Assembly: GCA_017619715.1 (NCBI GenBank)
Contig: JAFZRS010000005.1
Location: 1-48,553 of the forward strand
Reading direction: 5' to 3'
Source: Oscillospiraceae bacterium
GTDB taxonomy: Bacteria; Bacillota; Clostridia; Oscillospirales; Oscillospiraceae
Length of the DNA: 48,553 bases
Position 1 is the first letter of the stretch; every line of letters begins with the position of its first letter. The notes under the pieces were generated by a model. That model searched no databases. It saw only the letters and a list, made by a program, of their open reading frames with translations, and was not told the DNA's origin. Below are positions 1 to 10,488 of this stretch, piece after piece. A program made the position numbers and the translations under genes.

Positions 1-65
1 ACGAGGCTCTAACTCGCTACCTCGACCTTGGCAAGGTCGCGCTCTACCAGATGAGCTACGCCCGC
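1..65 (-). tRNA. tRNA-Gly(GCC), 3' end cut by window edge
   Basis: Read on the minus strand, the first 65 nt of a glycine tRNA are present: acceptor 5' strand GCGGGCG, D-arm with GG in the loop, and anticodon arm CGACC-TTGCCAA-GGTCG (anticodon GCC). Only the last part of the acceptor stem and CCA fall outside the window. The T-loop reads TTAGAGC where TTCGAGC is expected, so the nearly universal C56 is A. It is the fourth gene of a Val-Asp-Phe-Gly array, 3 nt after tRNA-Phe. Confidence 0.93.
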
Positions 66-68
66 AGA

Positions 69-144
<76 letters not shown>

Positions 145-147
145 ATC

Positions 148-224
148 TGGCGACCAAGATGGGGCTCGAACCCACGACCTCCAGCGTGACAGGCTGGCGT
201 TCTAACCAACTGAACTACTTGGCC
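148..224 (-). tRNA. tRNA-Asp(GTC)
   Basis: A 77-nt minus-strand tRNA. The acceptor GGCCAAG pairs with CTTGGTC (one G-U pair), the anticodon arm is CCAGC-CTGTCAC-GCTGG (anticodon GTC), the T-loop is TTCGAGC, and CCA is encoded. It is separated from tRNA-Val by 5 nt. Confidence 0.97.
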
Positions 225-229
225 TTATT

Positions 230-306
230 TGGTGGGAACAACTGGACTCGAACCAGTGACCCCCTGCTTGTAAGGCAGGTGCTCTAACCAGCTGAGCTAT
301 GCTCCC
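230..306 (-). tRNA. tRNA-Val(TAC)
   Basis: A 77-nt minus-strand tRNA and the first gene of the array. The acceptor GGGAGCA pairs with TGTTCCC, the anticodon arm is CCTGC-CTTACAA-GCAGG (anticodon TAC), the T-loop is TTCGAGT, and CCA is encoded. Its 5' end lies about 26 nt downstream of the predicted start point of the promoter at 339-367. Confidence 0.97.
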
Positions 307-338
307 GTCCTCCGCCGCCGAGAATAACGGCAAGGAGT

Positions 339-367
339 ATTATACTAAACGGCAAACGGTCTGTCAA
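339..367 (-). promoter_or_regulatory. Consensus sigma-A promoter of the tRNA operon
   Basis: On the minus strand a perfect -35 TTGACA (362-367) and a perfect -10 TATAAT (339-344) are separated by exactly 17 bp. Predicted initiation is near 332, just upstream of tRNA-Val. Such a strong promoter suits a stable-RNA operon. Confidence 0.9.
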
Positions 368-370
368 TAA

Positions 371-400
371 AAAGTTTTACAAAAACTGCCGTAAAATTTT
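371..400 (-). terminator. Possible weak terminator after hslO
   Basis: Minus-strand hairpin TTTTAC / GTAAAA with a 10-nt loop, extended by A-T pairs and followed by CTTTTTATT. The stem is AT-rich and weak. It ends just before the tRNA promoter -35, so it would separate hslO from the tRNA operon. Confidence 0.35.
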
Positions 401-411
401 TGAGAACAAAA

Positions 412-1299
412 TCACTTTGCCGCCAGCCCGTCTATGAGCCCGCGCAGTTCCGATGCGGAGAATTCGTACACCGCGTCACAGAACTGGCAGGTCATATGGC
501 ACCCTCCCTGCTCGCGCAGGATACTCTCCAATTCCTCCGCGCCCAGAGAAATCAATGCCCGCTCCACACGGTCGCGAGAGCAGTAACAGCGATACGCCAC
601 CGCCGTGGAGTCCAGTATCTTCAGCTCAAAATCCGACAGAACCGTGCGCAGCAACCGCTCCGGGTCATCGTCTTTTTCCAGCAGCGACGACACCGCGCCG
701 GCCGCCATGACGCCGCCTTCCACCTTGGCGATAGTGTCCTCGCCGGCGCCGGGCAAGAGCTGAATGAGATACCCGCCGGCGCTGCGGACGCTCTGGTCCC
801 GGTCGATCAGTACGCCCAAAGCGCAGACTGTGGGGATCTGCTCGGACTCTGCAAAATACCCGGCGATATCCTCGGCAATCTCGCCGCCCAACAGATCCAC
901 CGTGCCCACGTACGGCTCTTTCATGTTTAGATCCTTGATGACCGTCAGCGTACCCTCATGTCCCACGGCGGCGCCCACGTCCAGCTTTCCGTCCGGGCGC
1001 AGCGGCAGATCCGTCCCGGGCTGCGCCACGTAGCCGCGGACGTTTCCTTCGCTGTCCGATACCGCCAGCACCGTACCAAGTGGTCCGTTTCCCTTGAATT
1101 GCAGTGTCACGCTGGCGCCCTCGCCCTTGAGCGCGTGTCCCATCAGACTGGCGCCGGACAAGGCGCGCCCCAGCGCGGCAGTGGCGGTGGGCAGCGTCTT
1201 ATGGATCAGCCGCGCTCTCTCCACCAGTGCGCGGCTGTTAATCGCCGCCGCCTGTACCAGTCCGTCCGATGAAATGGCTCTTACAACCCGATCACTCAT
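412..1299 (-). CDS. hslO: Hsp33 redox-regulated chaperone
   Basis: Encodes a 295-aa Hsp33, a cytosolic holdase activated by oxidative unfolding. The C-terminal zinc switch is intact: C238-x-C240 and C271-x-x-C274 (the CQFC motif), with 30 residues between the pairs, typical of the family. I start at ATG 1299 (MSDRVVRAISSDG), which has GGAGAGG upstream and matches known Hsp33 N-termini; the frame stays open 27 codons further upstream without family similarity. It begins 4 nt after the stop of the small membrane-protein gene and is the last gene of a four-gene operon with yerC. Confidence 0.95.
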   Translation of the reverse strand: MSDRVVRAISSDGLVQAAAINSRALVERARLIHKTLPTATAALGRALSGASLMGHALKGEGASVTLQFKGNGPLGTVLAVSDSEGNVRGYVAQPGTDLPLRPDGKLDVGAAVGHEGTLTVIKDLNMKEPYVGTVDLLGGEIAEDIAGYFAESEQIPTVCALGVLIDRDQSVRSAGGYLIQLLPGAGEDTIAKVEGGVMAAGAVSSLLEKDDDPERLLRTVLSDFELKILDSTAVAYRCYCSRDRVERALISLGAEELESILREQGGCHMTCQFCDAVYEFSASELRGLIDGLAAK

Positions 1300-1303
1300 A
1301 CGC

Positions 1304-1591
1304 TCACACCTCTCCGCTGCCCGCGTCATCGCAAATACGCTTGCACCTGTAATCAAACCACAGCGACAGTACCAGAGCAATCAGTCCCATGGCGTGGGAC
1401 GCCGCCTGTTCCGCGCCGATGATCGCCACAATCGCGCCTGATGCCACGGCACAGCCGTACAGCACTGACAGTATAAGCAAAAACGCCTTCGCGCCGCGCG
1501 ACACTTTCTTTTCCGCCTTGCGCCAGCGGTATGCGCCGTGCGCCGCCGGCAGCAGCGACAGCGCCGCCATGCCGAAAAATCCCATATACAT
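1304..1591 (-). CDS. Small membrane protein of unknown function
   Basis: A 95-aa protein that I do not recognise. It begins MYMGFFGMAALSLLPAAHGA and has about three hydrophobic stretches (roughly residues 4-17, 32-53 and 60-75) separated by basic patches such as RWRKAEKK, so it is probably an integral inner-membrane protein. The start at 1591 is chosen because AAGGAG lies 8 nt upstream; a larger in-frame extension would overlap the methyltransferase gene heavily. It sits 14 nt after the methyltransferase and 4 nt before hslO, so co-transcription is very likely. Confidence 0.75.
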   Translation of the reverse strand: MYMGFFGMAALSLLPAAHGAYRWRKAEKKVSRGAKAFLLILSVLYGCAVASGAIVAIIGAEQAASHAMGLIALVLSLWFDYRCKRICDDAGSGEV

Positions 1592-1605
1592 CGCCCCTCT
1601 CCTTT

Positions 1606-2346
1606 TTATAGCCGGATACAGGAAAAGTAGATCCGCTGTTCCCCCGCGCGGGGTGCGCCCATGCGCTCCTCGCCGTGGATCCGGATACGTCCGAATCCCG
1701 CCTCCTGCAGCCACGCGGTGAGTTGTTCCGGCGTATAGCACCGTTCACGGTGAATCTCCAGATCGCGCTTCCAACTCCCGTCCGCGCGGCGGCGAAAGAG
1801 ATCCAGATAGTACGTACAGACCTGACGGCTGTACTCGGCGCGCCAGACGCAGTACGTCTCCTCCGTCTCGTCCAGAAACACCTGCCCGTCCAGTGCGCGG
1901 AACTTCTCCGGCGTATTCACGTCAAAGATCAACACACCGCCGGGGGCAATAAAAAGGCGCAGACGTTCCAGTGTCCTGCGTACGTCCGCCGGGCGGGTCA
2001 GATAATTGAGGCTGTCCAGACAGCAGACGGCGGCGTCTACCGTGCCGTAGAGATCGAGCCGCGGCATGGACTGGTGCAAAAAAAGGGGCTTCTCCCCCTC
2101 CGCCGTGCCGCGTTTTTCCATCGCCGCCGCCAGCATGTTCTCGCTGCCGTCCACACCGATCATCTCATAGCCGCGCCCGGCGAGCAGCCACGTCATCGTG
2201 CCGGTGCCGCAAGCCAGATCCAACACCGTGTGGACATTCAAACGGCTCCGACGAAAAAGCCGCTCCAGATAGTCCGCCCGGCGGACGTAATCCACGTCCC
2301 CTGTCAGCGTATCATAGCAGGCGGCAAGCTGCTCATAACAGCTCAT
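1606..2346 (-). CDS. Class I SAM-dependent methyltransferase
   Basis: 246 aa with a Rossmann-type SAM-binding fold. Motif I VLDLACGTGT lies at about residues 41-50, an acidic residue ends strand 2 (GVDGSENML), and the post-motif region CCLDSLNYL is typical of small-molecule methyltransferases. Substrate cannot be read from the sequence. The start has GGAGG 5 nt upstream and overlaps the yerC stop by 4 nt (ATGA), indicating translational coupling. Similar YerC-adjacent methyltransferases are usually annotated only as domain proteins. Confidence 0.9.
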   Translation of the reverse strand: MSCYEQLAACYDTLTGDVDYVRRADYLERLFRRSRLNVHTVLDLACGTGTMTWLLAGRGYEMIGVDGSENMLAAAMEKRGTAEGEKPLFLHQSMPRLDLYGTVDAAVCCLDSLNYLTRPADVRRTLERLRLFIAPGGVLIFDVNTPEKFRALDGQVFLDETEETYCVWRAEYSRQVCTYYLDLFRRRADGSWKRDLEIHRERCYTPEQLTAWLQEAGFGRIRIHGEERMGAPRAGEQRIYFSCIRL

Positions 2347-2660
2347 TTTCCCTCCTGCTCCTTCCGGCGCATCTTCTCCAACACGCTCTCATAGCCGCCG
2401 TTGCCGCCCAACAAACTGCGATTCACACGGCTGATGGTGGCGCTGGACGCGCCTGTTTTCTCCAGAATCTCGTTATAGATCATCCCGTCGTTGAGCAATG
2501 TCGCCACCTCGTAGCGCTGCTCCATGGAGCGCAGCTCTGAAATGGTGCAAAGATCCTGAAAAAAGTGATAGCACTCCTCCTCGGTCTCCAACGTCAAGAT
2601 TGCCTGATACAGCCGATCGTTTTTTTCCTTTCGGGCGATCTTGGATTTTGCCGCTCTCAT
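2343..2660 (-). CDS. yerC: YerC/YecD-type TrpR-related regulator
   Basis: A 105-aa protein of the YerC family, distantly related to the tryptophan repressor TrpR. Visible hallmarks are the helix ICTISELRSMEQRYEVA-like segment and the helix-turn-helix GASSATISRVNRSLL near residues 70-84. It has a basic N-terminus and a charged C-terminus. It is first in the operon with the methyltransferase, the small membrane protein and hslO, and a candidate promoter lies 52 bp upstream. Ligand and target genes are unknown. Confidence 0.9.
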   Translation of the reverse strand: MRAAKSKIARKEKNDRLYQAILTLETEEECYHFFQDLCTISELRSMEQRYEVATLLNDGMIYNEILEKTGASSATISRVNRSLLGGNGGYESVLEKMRRKEQEGK

Positions 2661-2711
2661 TCCGACCCACTCCTTTTCCGTATTTCCGGCATTGCCGTTT
2701 TATACAAGTGC

Positions 2712-2740
2712 ATTTTAACATAGTAAATTGTGAAAGTAAA
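2712..2740 (-). promoter_or_regulatory. Candidate promoter of the yerC-hslO operon
   Basis: Minus-strand -35 TTTACT (2735-2740) and -10 TAAAAT (2712-2717) with a 17-bp spacer, in an AT-rich intergenic region. The -35 matches consensus at 4 of 6 positions and the -10 at 5 of 6. Confidence 0.55.
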
Positions 2741-2800
2741 CAGGTCGACCGAAAAAATTTCACCACGTGGGAGCAAAACACATAGATTGAACCAGATCAC

Positions 2801-3478
2801 ATGGGCAAAGAGGTGTTTTGTTTGCAGGGACAGCTTGACTTTTTTACCGAAGAGAGGCAATTTCCGCCGGATGATCTGCCGCTGTTGACCGCCCGGCTGC
2901 GTCTGCCCCGCTGGGACGGACGGGGCGGACGCCGTTTTGACCGCTATTACGCCGCCTACGCCCGGGCGTTTTTCTCCTACTGCCGACACGAGCTGCTGCC
3001 CCGGGCAACGGAGGCGCTGGCGCTTTCCCAGCAGTCCGGCGGTGCGATCCCCGCATGGCACATCGCGCTGGATACAGACGTGACGCTACATACCGACCGA
3101 TACTTGAGCCTTTATACCGATACGGTGGAACAAACGGACGGACGGCGGTTGGTGGTGCGCCGTGCCGACACCTGGGATCTGGCGGAGAACACGCCTGTGC
3201 CACTGAGACATCTGTTTCCGGTAATGCCCATGCCGCGCAGGCGGCTGTTGGGCGCGGTCACCGGGGAGATCCTGCGGCGGCAGGAGCAAGGTATGGCGGC
3301 ATATCACCCCGACTGGCGGCGCGCCATTCGCGCCGCTTTCAGTGCCGATCACTGGTATCTGACGCCGGAACATCTGTGCCTTTTTTACCAGATGTATACC
3401 ATCGCCCCTGCTCTGGAAGGTATACCGGTGTTCCGAATCCCCTACGATGAAAAGCTCGGACCGCGGCTGCCTGCATAG
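2801..3478 (+). CDS. DUF3298/RsiV-like domain protein, soluble
   Basis: 225 aa. The C-terminal third carries the DUF3298 signature seen in RsiV-type anti-sigma and lipoprotein families: WYLTPEHLCLFYQMYTIAP followed by GIPVFRIPY. No signal peptide or membrane segment is visible, which is unusual because many relatives are membrane-anchored or secreted. The ATG at 2801 lacks a good ribosome-binding site, whereas AAAGAGG (2807-2813) stands 8 nt before an in-frame TTG at 2822, so the true protein may be 7 residues shorter. It is monocistronic and convergent with trkA. Confidence 0.75.
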   Translation: MGKEVFCLQGQLDFFTEERQFPPDDLPLLTARLRLPRWDGRGGRRFDRYYAAYARAFFSYCRHELLPRATEALALSQQSGGAIPAWHIALDTDVTLHTDRYLSLYTDTVEQTDGRRLVVRRADTWDLAENTPVPLRHLFPVMPMPRRRLLGAVTGEILRRQEQGMAAYHPDWRRAIRAAFSADHWYLTPEHLCLFYQMYTIAPALEGIPVFRIPYDEKLGPRLPA

Positions 3479-3481
3479 AAA

Positions 3482-3513
3482 GATCCCCGCCGCGAGAGCG
3501 GCGGGGATCTTTT
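3482..3513. terminator. Strong terminator between DUF3298 gene and trkA
   Basis: A perfect 12-bp stem (3482-3493 with 3498-3509), loop GAGA, then TTTT on the plus strand. On the minus strand the same stem is followed by TTTCTA, so it probably also ends trkA transcription. Confidence 0.87.
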
Positions 3514-3527
3514 AGACAAAATAGACC

Positions 3528-4895
3528 CTATACTGCGCTTTGTGCCAGAATATCATCCAGCGTGTTCAATCCGGCGGCGCGGCTTACCACTACCACGTGG
3601 TCGCCTGCACGCAGGCAGGTCATGCCGCCGGGAATGATGATCTCATTGCCCCGGGCAATGGCGGCAATCAGCACGCCGCGCCGGAGGCGCAGATCCTTCA
3701 AGGGCGTATCCAGCACCGCGCCGCCGGCGGCGGCTGTGAACTCCAACGCTTCCACGGTGCCGTCCAGCATGCGGTACAGGCTCTCTACGCCGCTGCCCTC
3801 ACTGTTGGCAAGCGCCCGGACGTAGCGGTTGATCTGACCGGCGGTAATATCCTTGGGCGAGATAATGGTATCGATCCCCATATCCTGCACCATGTCCATA
3901 TAGTTGGGACGGGTCATCTTGGCAATCACCTTGCCCACACCTTTGCGCTGGGCGTTGATCGCCATCAGCAGATTCTCCTCGTCCCGGTCGGTGAGAGACA
4001 CGAAGGCGTCGGTCTGGAAAATGTTTTCGCCGTCGATCAGGTTGCTGTCCGTGCCGTCTCCTTCGATAATCATCGCCTGGGGGAGCTGTGCCGCCAAATG
4101 CACACACTTTTCGCGGCTGATCTCCACAATACGCACCTTCATACCGATCCGTGCCAGCTCCCACGCCAGGTATACGGCGGTACGACTGCCGCCCAGTACC
4201 GAGACGGTTTTGATCCGCTGACGGGTACGGCCGATGCTTTGCAGCAGCTTCAAAAGCTCCGGCTTGGTGCCGACTATATAGAGCTTGTCCCCCGCCGCAG
4301 GCACGAAGCTGCCGTCGGGGATCAACAGTTCGCCGCTGTGCTCGGCGGCGCAGATCAGCACGTTGGCAATGCGCGGCACGCCCATACTGCTCAGCGACCT
4401 GCCCACCAGGGCGTCCGTATCCGCCACCTGGAAACCGATCATATCAATTCTGCCCCGGGCAAAGGGCTCTACGGAAAAGGCGGTGGGGAAGCTGAGAATC
4501 CGGGCAATCTCCCTTGCCGCACTCAGATCCGGATTGATCACCATATCCAGTCCGATCTCCTGCTTGAGGGTATTGGCGTCCCGGCGGTATTCCGGGTTGC
4601 GCACCCGGGCAATGGTATGGCGCGCGCCCAACTTCTTGGCGATCAGACAACAGACGAGATTCGTCTCGTCCTTATCGGTAACAGCTACCACCAGATCCGC
4701 CTGCCGCGCGCCGGCTTCAATCAGCACGCTGATACTGGCACCGTTGCCCTCCACGCACATAATGTCCAGCGTGGTGTCCGCCCGGTGCAGTGCGGCGGCG
4801 GCGGAGTCCACCATGACAATATCGTGGTTCTCCTTTGCCATCTCACAGGCAATGGCGTAGCCCACCTTGCCGTTTCCCACAATGATGATTTTCAT
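3528..4895 (-). CDS. trkA: Trk potassium uptake regulatory subunit TrkA
   Basis: 455 aa, the usual full length for the duplicated TrkA form: N-terminal NAD-binding RCK domain (MKIIIVGNGKVG with GxGxxG), a first TrkA-C domain, a second RCK domain near residue 228 (SVLGGSRTAVYLAWELA, glycine motif degenerate) and a second TrkA-C. It gates a TrkH-type potassium channel at the inner face of the membrane; no trkH is in the window. I start at ATG 4895, which matches family N-termini and begins 1 nt after the upstream stop; GGAGG lies about 12 nt upstream, within the preceding gene. Confidence 0.93.
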   Translation of the reverse strand: MKIIIVGNGKVGYAIACEMAKENHDIVMVDSAAAALHRADTTLDIMCVEGNGASISVLIEAGARQADLVVAVTDKDETNLVCCLIAKKLGARHTIARVRNPEYRRDANTLKQEIGLDMVINPDLSAAREIARILSFPTAFSVEPFARGRIDMIGFQVADTDALVGRSLSSMGVPRIANVLICAAEHSGELLIPDGSFVPAAGDKLYIVGTKPELLKLLQSIGRTRQRIKTVSVLGGSRTAVYLAWELARIGMKVRIVEISREKCVHLAAQLPQAMIIEGDGTDSNLIDGENIFQTDAFVSLTDRDEENLLMAINAQRKGVGKVIAKMTRPNYMDMVQDMGIDTIISPKDITAGQINRYVRALANSEGSGVESLYRMLDGTVEALEFTAAAGGAVLDTPLKDLRLRRGVLIAAIARGNEIIIPGGMTCLRAGDHVVVVSRAAGLNTLDDILAQSAV

Positions 4896-4896
4896 A

Positions 4897-5772
4897 TCAA
4901 ATGTTATCCTCCCCGTCCGGTCCGCCGGCGTCCCGTACCCGGTCTTCCTGCAAAGCTCCGTTGAGCTCTGCACCCATGATCTGTATCTGTCCGCTCATAT
5001 AGAGCCACAGCAGCGCCACCACAATGGTCGCGATCGAGCCGTATAATTCCGTATAATGGGCAAAGTTCTCCACGTAGTAGGAAAATGCCGCGCTTAAAAG
5101 CATCCACGCCGCCAGTGAGCCGCTGATGCCGGGAAGCACCTGCTTGAGCGGCAGACGCCGCCCCACCGCCAACATATGCAGCGCTGCCAGCATCGCCGCC
5201 ATCATCAACGCCATCACGGCAAAACGTAAATAGTTCCAGCCGTTCAAGAGGCTATCCGGCAGTGTCACCAGCCTTGATATAAAGTGCAGTACCCGACGTC
5301 CTGCCACACTCAACAGCGCCGTCAGCGCAATGGTGATGATGAGCAATACGGCAAACACCAACGTGCGAAGCTGGGTATGCCAGATGCTCTTGGGCGGCTC
5401 ACAGCCATATGCCTTGCGCACCGAGTGCATCAGGCAACTGGTGGCGCGCATGGGGAACCAGATGGAAAACACCACGCAAAACCACAAGAGCTGTGCGCTG
5501 GTATTGCCCGACACGTAGTCGAGGTAACTGCGTACGATCCCCAACACCTCCGGCGGTACGATGGCGGACAGGAGCTTCACCGTCTCCTCCACGTCCAGCG
5601 CCAGCGCACCCAGCAGCATGCTGATGACAATCAGCAACGGAAAGATCGCAAACAGCAGGTAGTACGTCAGAGCGGCGGAATCACGCGCCACGTCGTGATC
5701 GTAGTAACGGATCACCATGCGTCCGGCAATCCTGCCTAACGCGCTCAGAGGTCTCCTTCCGCGTTTTTTCAT
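4897..5772 (-). CDS. YihY/BrkB-family integral membrane protein
   Basis: 291 aa of the YihY/virulence factor BrkB family. The N-terminal motif DSAALTYYLLFAIFPLLIV is diagnostic, and about six hydrophobic segments follow, with a charged acidic C-terminus. Proteins of this family were once called RNase BN; that assignment is not supported today and the function is unknown. It is first in a two-gene operon with trkA (1-nt gap), with GGGAGGGG upstream of the start. Confidence 0.9.
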   Translation of the reverse strand: MKKRGRRPLSALGRIAGRMVIRYYDHDVARDSAALTYYLLFAIFPLLIVISMLLGALALDVEETVKLLSAIVPPEVLGIVRSYLDYVSGNTSAQLLWFCVVFSIWFPMRATSCLMHSVRKAYGCEPPKSIWHTQLRTLVFAVLLIITIALTALLSVAGRRVLHFISRLVTLPDSLLNGWNYLRFAVMALMMAAMLAALHMLAVGRRLPLKQVLPGISGSLAAWMLLSAAFSYYVENFAHYTELYGSIATIVVALLWLYMSGQIQIMGAELNGALQEDRVRDAGGPDGEDNI

Positions 5773-5918
5773 GCCGCTCCCCTCCCTGTTTCGTTATTCT
5801 ATCACAGCGAGTTGGAAAATAAAAGCTCTTTTTGTAGGTTGGTCTGTCCTCGCCGCGCTTTTCATAACTTCTTCTTCCGGCGCATACGCTTTCAAAAAAG
5901 CAGAAAGGTCGGAGATTC

Positions 5919-6695
5919 ATGAAAAAGCATTCCGTAAAGGTCCTGCTGCTGCGGCGGCAGCATCTTCTGATCCTCGCCGCGCTGGTGCTGGCAGGCGGCA
6001 TTTTTTACGCCGCCAGTCTGCCTGCCGCCGTCAGCGCCGTCGCCTCACAGCGACAGCTCCCCATCTACTCGGTAGAACGGCCGGATCAGCTCTGCTCCAT
6101 CTCCTTTGACGCCGCCTGGGGCAACGAAGATACCCAGGCGCTCATTGACATTTTAGGGAGGTACGATGTAAAAGCAACCTTCTTCGTGGTGGGCGACTGG
6201 GCGGAGAAGTACCCGGAATCCGCCAAAGCGCTGGCGGACGCGGGACACGAGGTAATGAGCCATTCTCTCCATCACGACCACTATAACAGCCTTTCCGCCC
6301 AGCAGATCGTCGCCGACCTCAACGCCGCCAATGAAAAAATCAGCGCCGCCACCGGCACAGTACCTACGCTGATCCGCTGTCCCTACGGGGAGTACGACGA
6401 CCATGTGATCGCCGCCATCCGCTCCATCGGCATGGAGCCGATTCAGTGGGACGTGGACAGCCTCGACTGGAAGGACTACGATGCGGACACGATCTATAAG
6501 CGCGTGACCTCCCAGGTGGGCAGCGGCAGCATCGTACTCTTTCACAACGCCGCGCTCCACACGCCGGAGGCGCTGCCCGCCATTTTGGAGTTCCTGCAAT
6601 CGGAGGGTTACACCGTGGTCCCCATCTCACAGCTCATCTACACCGGCGACTACACCATCGACCATACCGGGCGGCAGTTCCCGGCGGAGCAATAA
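5919..6695 (+). CDS. Membrane-anchored polysaccharide deacetylase (PdaB-like)
   Basis: 258 aa with an N-terminal basic stretch and one membrane segment (about residues 14-34), then a NodB-homology domain on the outer side. Catalytic features are visible: D64 in ISFDAAWGNEDT, metal-binding H115 and H119 in SHSLHHD, and RCPYGEYD near residue 149. The SFDAAWG form of motif 1 is that of sporulation PdaB-type enzymes rather than TFDDGP chitin deacetylases, so a role in peptidoglycan or cortex modification is inferred. GGAG lies 5 nt before the ATG. The 146-bp gap to the divergent YihY gene shows no clear consensus promoter. Confidence 0.9.
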   Translation: MKKHSVKVLLLRRQHLLILAALVLAGGIFYAASLPAAVSAVASQRQLPIYSVERPDQLCSISFDAAWGNEDTQALIDILGRYDVKATFFVVGDWAEKYPESAKALADAGHEVMSHSLHHDHYNSLSAQQIVADLNAANEKISAATGTVPTLIRCPYGEYDDHVIAAIRSIGMEPIQWDVDSLDWKDYDADTIYKRVTSQVGSGSIVLFHNAALHTPEALPAILEFLQSEGYTVVPISQLIYTGDYTIDHTGRQFPAEQ

Positions 6696-6710
6696 AGCGG
6701 ACAAATCGTC

Positions 6711-6739
6711 TTGCAACGGACGGCAACCCCGGGTATAAT
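6711..6739 (+). promoter_or_regulatory. Promoter of the DapF-like gene
   Basis: -35 TTGCAA (6711-6716) and perfect -10 TATAAT (6734-6739) with a 17-bp spacer, 31 bp upstream of the start codon of the next gene. Confidence 0.82.
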
Positions 6740-6769
6740 GAATGGAGTCCATCTACGGAGGAAAACGCC

Positions 6770-7585
6770 ATGGAGCTGGAATACACGCTCATCGACCCCA
6801 CAAAAAATATCACTCTGCTGGTGACCACGCCGATACAGCGCGCGCTCCAGCCGCAGGTGGCAGGGTATCTCCTGCGGCGGGAAAAAGCCGCCGAGCAGGT
6901 GGCGTTCCTCGAGCAGGCACAAACCGCCGGCTGTCAGGCGCGGCTGCAAATGATGGGCGGGGAATTCTGCGGCAACGCCGCCATGAGTTTAGGCGCGTGG
7001 CTGTGCTGGGAACAGGGATCTGCCGTGGGGGAGAACCGGACGCTTTTGTTGGAGGTCTCCGGTGCGCCGGAGCCGGTGGCGTGTACCGTCACGCCGGTGC
7101 GTACCTGTTATCTCGGTACGGTGGCGATGCCGCTGCCGGAGCGGGTAACAACGGTAGAGCTTCCGGTTGCAGGCGGCACGGCGCCATTTCCGGCGGTATT
7201 CTTCCCCGGCATTTGTCACGTGATCGTCCCGGCGAACGCTATGAAAAAGAGCGAGGCGGAGGATCGGCTGCGCCACTGGGCTGCGCGGCTTCTCTCCGGC
7301 GCGGCGGGACTGCTTCTTTGGAACGAGAGCGCCTCGTCCATGGAGCCGCTGGTATACGTGCAGGAGACGGATACCGCCGTATGGGAGCAGGGCTGCGGCA
7401 GCGGCAGCGCCGCCATCGGCGCGTGGCTGACCGTGCGGCGCGGCGAGAATCAATGCCTGTCCGTGCGCCAGCCGGGGGGCGCGATTGCCGTTACCACCCT
7501 TTTTGCAGACGGAAAACTCACCTCGCTGACTATCAGCGGCACAGTGCATCTGGGGCGCAAAAAACGCACGAACGTGGTCTTTTGA
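6770..7585 (+). CDS. DapF-superfamily amino-acid epimerase/racemase
   Basis: 271 aa with the diaminopimelate-epimerase fold. Both cofactor-independent catalytic cysteines are present: C67 in GGEFCGNAA and C209 in EQGCGSGSAA. The rest diverges from true DapF: the N-terminal FxKMxGxGND motif is missing and the first motif ends NAAM rather than NATR. A racemase acting on another amino acid (CntK-type histidine racemase is one precedent) is therefore more likely than lysine biosynthesis. No opine-metallophore genes lie nearby. Own promoter (6711-6739), GGAGG 8 nt before ATG and own terminator make it a single-gene unit. Confidence 0.85.
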   Translation: MELEYTLIDPTKNITLLVTTPIQRALQPQVAGYLLRREKAAEQVAFLEQAQTAGCQARLQMMGGEFCGNAAMSLGAWLCWEQGSAVGENRTLLLEVSGAPEPVACTVTPVRTCYLGTVAMPLPERVTTVELPVAGGTAPFPAVFFPGICHVIVPANAMKKSEAEDRLRHWAARLLSGAAGLLLWNESASSMEPLVYVQETDTAVWEQGCGSGSAAIGAWLTVRRGENQCLSVRQPGGAIAVTTLFADGKLTSLTISGTVHLGRKKRTNVVF

Positions 7586-7590
7586 AAATG

Positions 7591-7615
7591 GGGCGACCGA
7601 CAGGTCGCCCTTTTT
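7591..7615 (+). terminator. Terminator of the DapF-like gene
   Basis: Stem GGGCGACC / GGTCGCCC with loop GACA, followed by TTTTT. Confidence 0.9.
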
Positions 7616-7630
7616 CGCGGCAGATTTCCT

Positions 7631-7659
7631 TTGCATATGACAGCACGCTGTGATATACT
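7631..7659 (+). promoter_or_regulatory. Promoter of secA
   Basis: -35 TTGCAT (7631-7636), 17-bp spacer, -10 TATACT (7654-7659), 56 bp upstream of the secA start. Confidence 0.75.
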
Positions 7660-7715
7660 TATATTTGGTATATTAGTGTGATTTTCTCTTCACAACAGAA
7701 AGGACGCATTCACAT

Positions 7716-10463
<2,748 letters not shown>

Positions 10464-10488
10464 TACGTCCACCGCAAAAGGAGTCTTC

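Noticed and set aside
3540..4964. Long open frames opposite trkA, adhE, rny, proS and fumC
   Set aside because: They are antisense frames of GC-rich genes: His/Gln/Gly-rich, without ribosome-binding sites or family similarity.
5773..5918. A promoter between the YihY-like gene and the polysaccharide deacetylase
   Set aside because: A minus-strand TAGAAT at 5796-5801 lacks a -35 partner, and no convincing plus-strand sigma-A or sporulation-sigma pair could be recognised by eye.
6770..7585. Canonical diaminopimelate epimerase DapF
   Set aside because: The catalytic cysteines fit, but the DapF N-terminal motif and the NATR segment are missing and no lysine-pathway genes are nearby.
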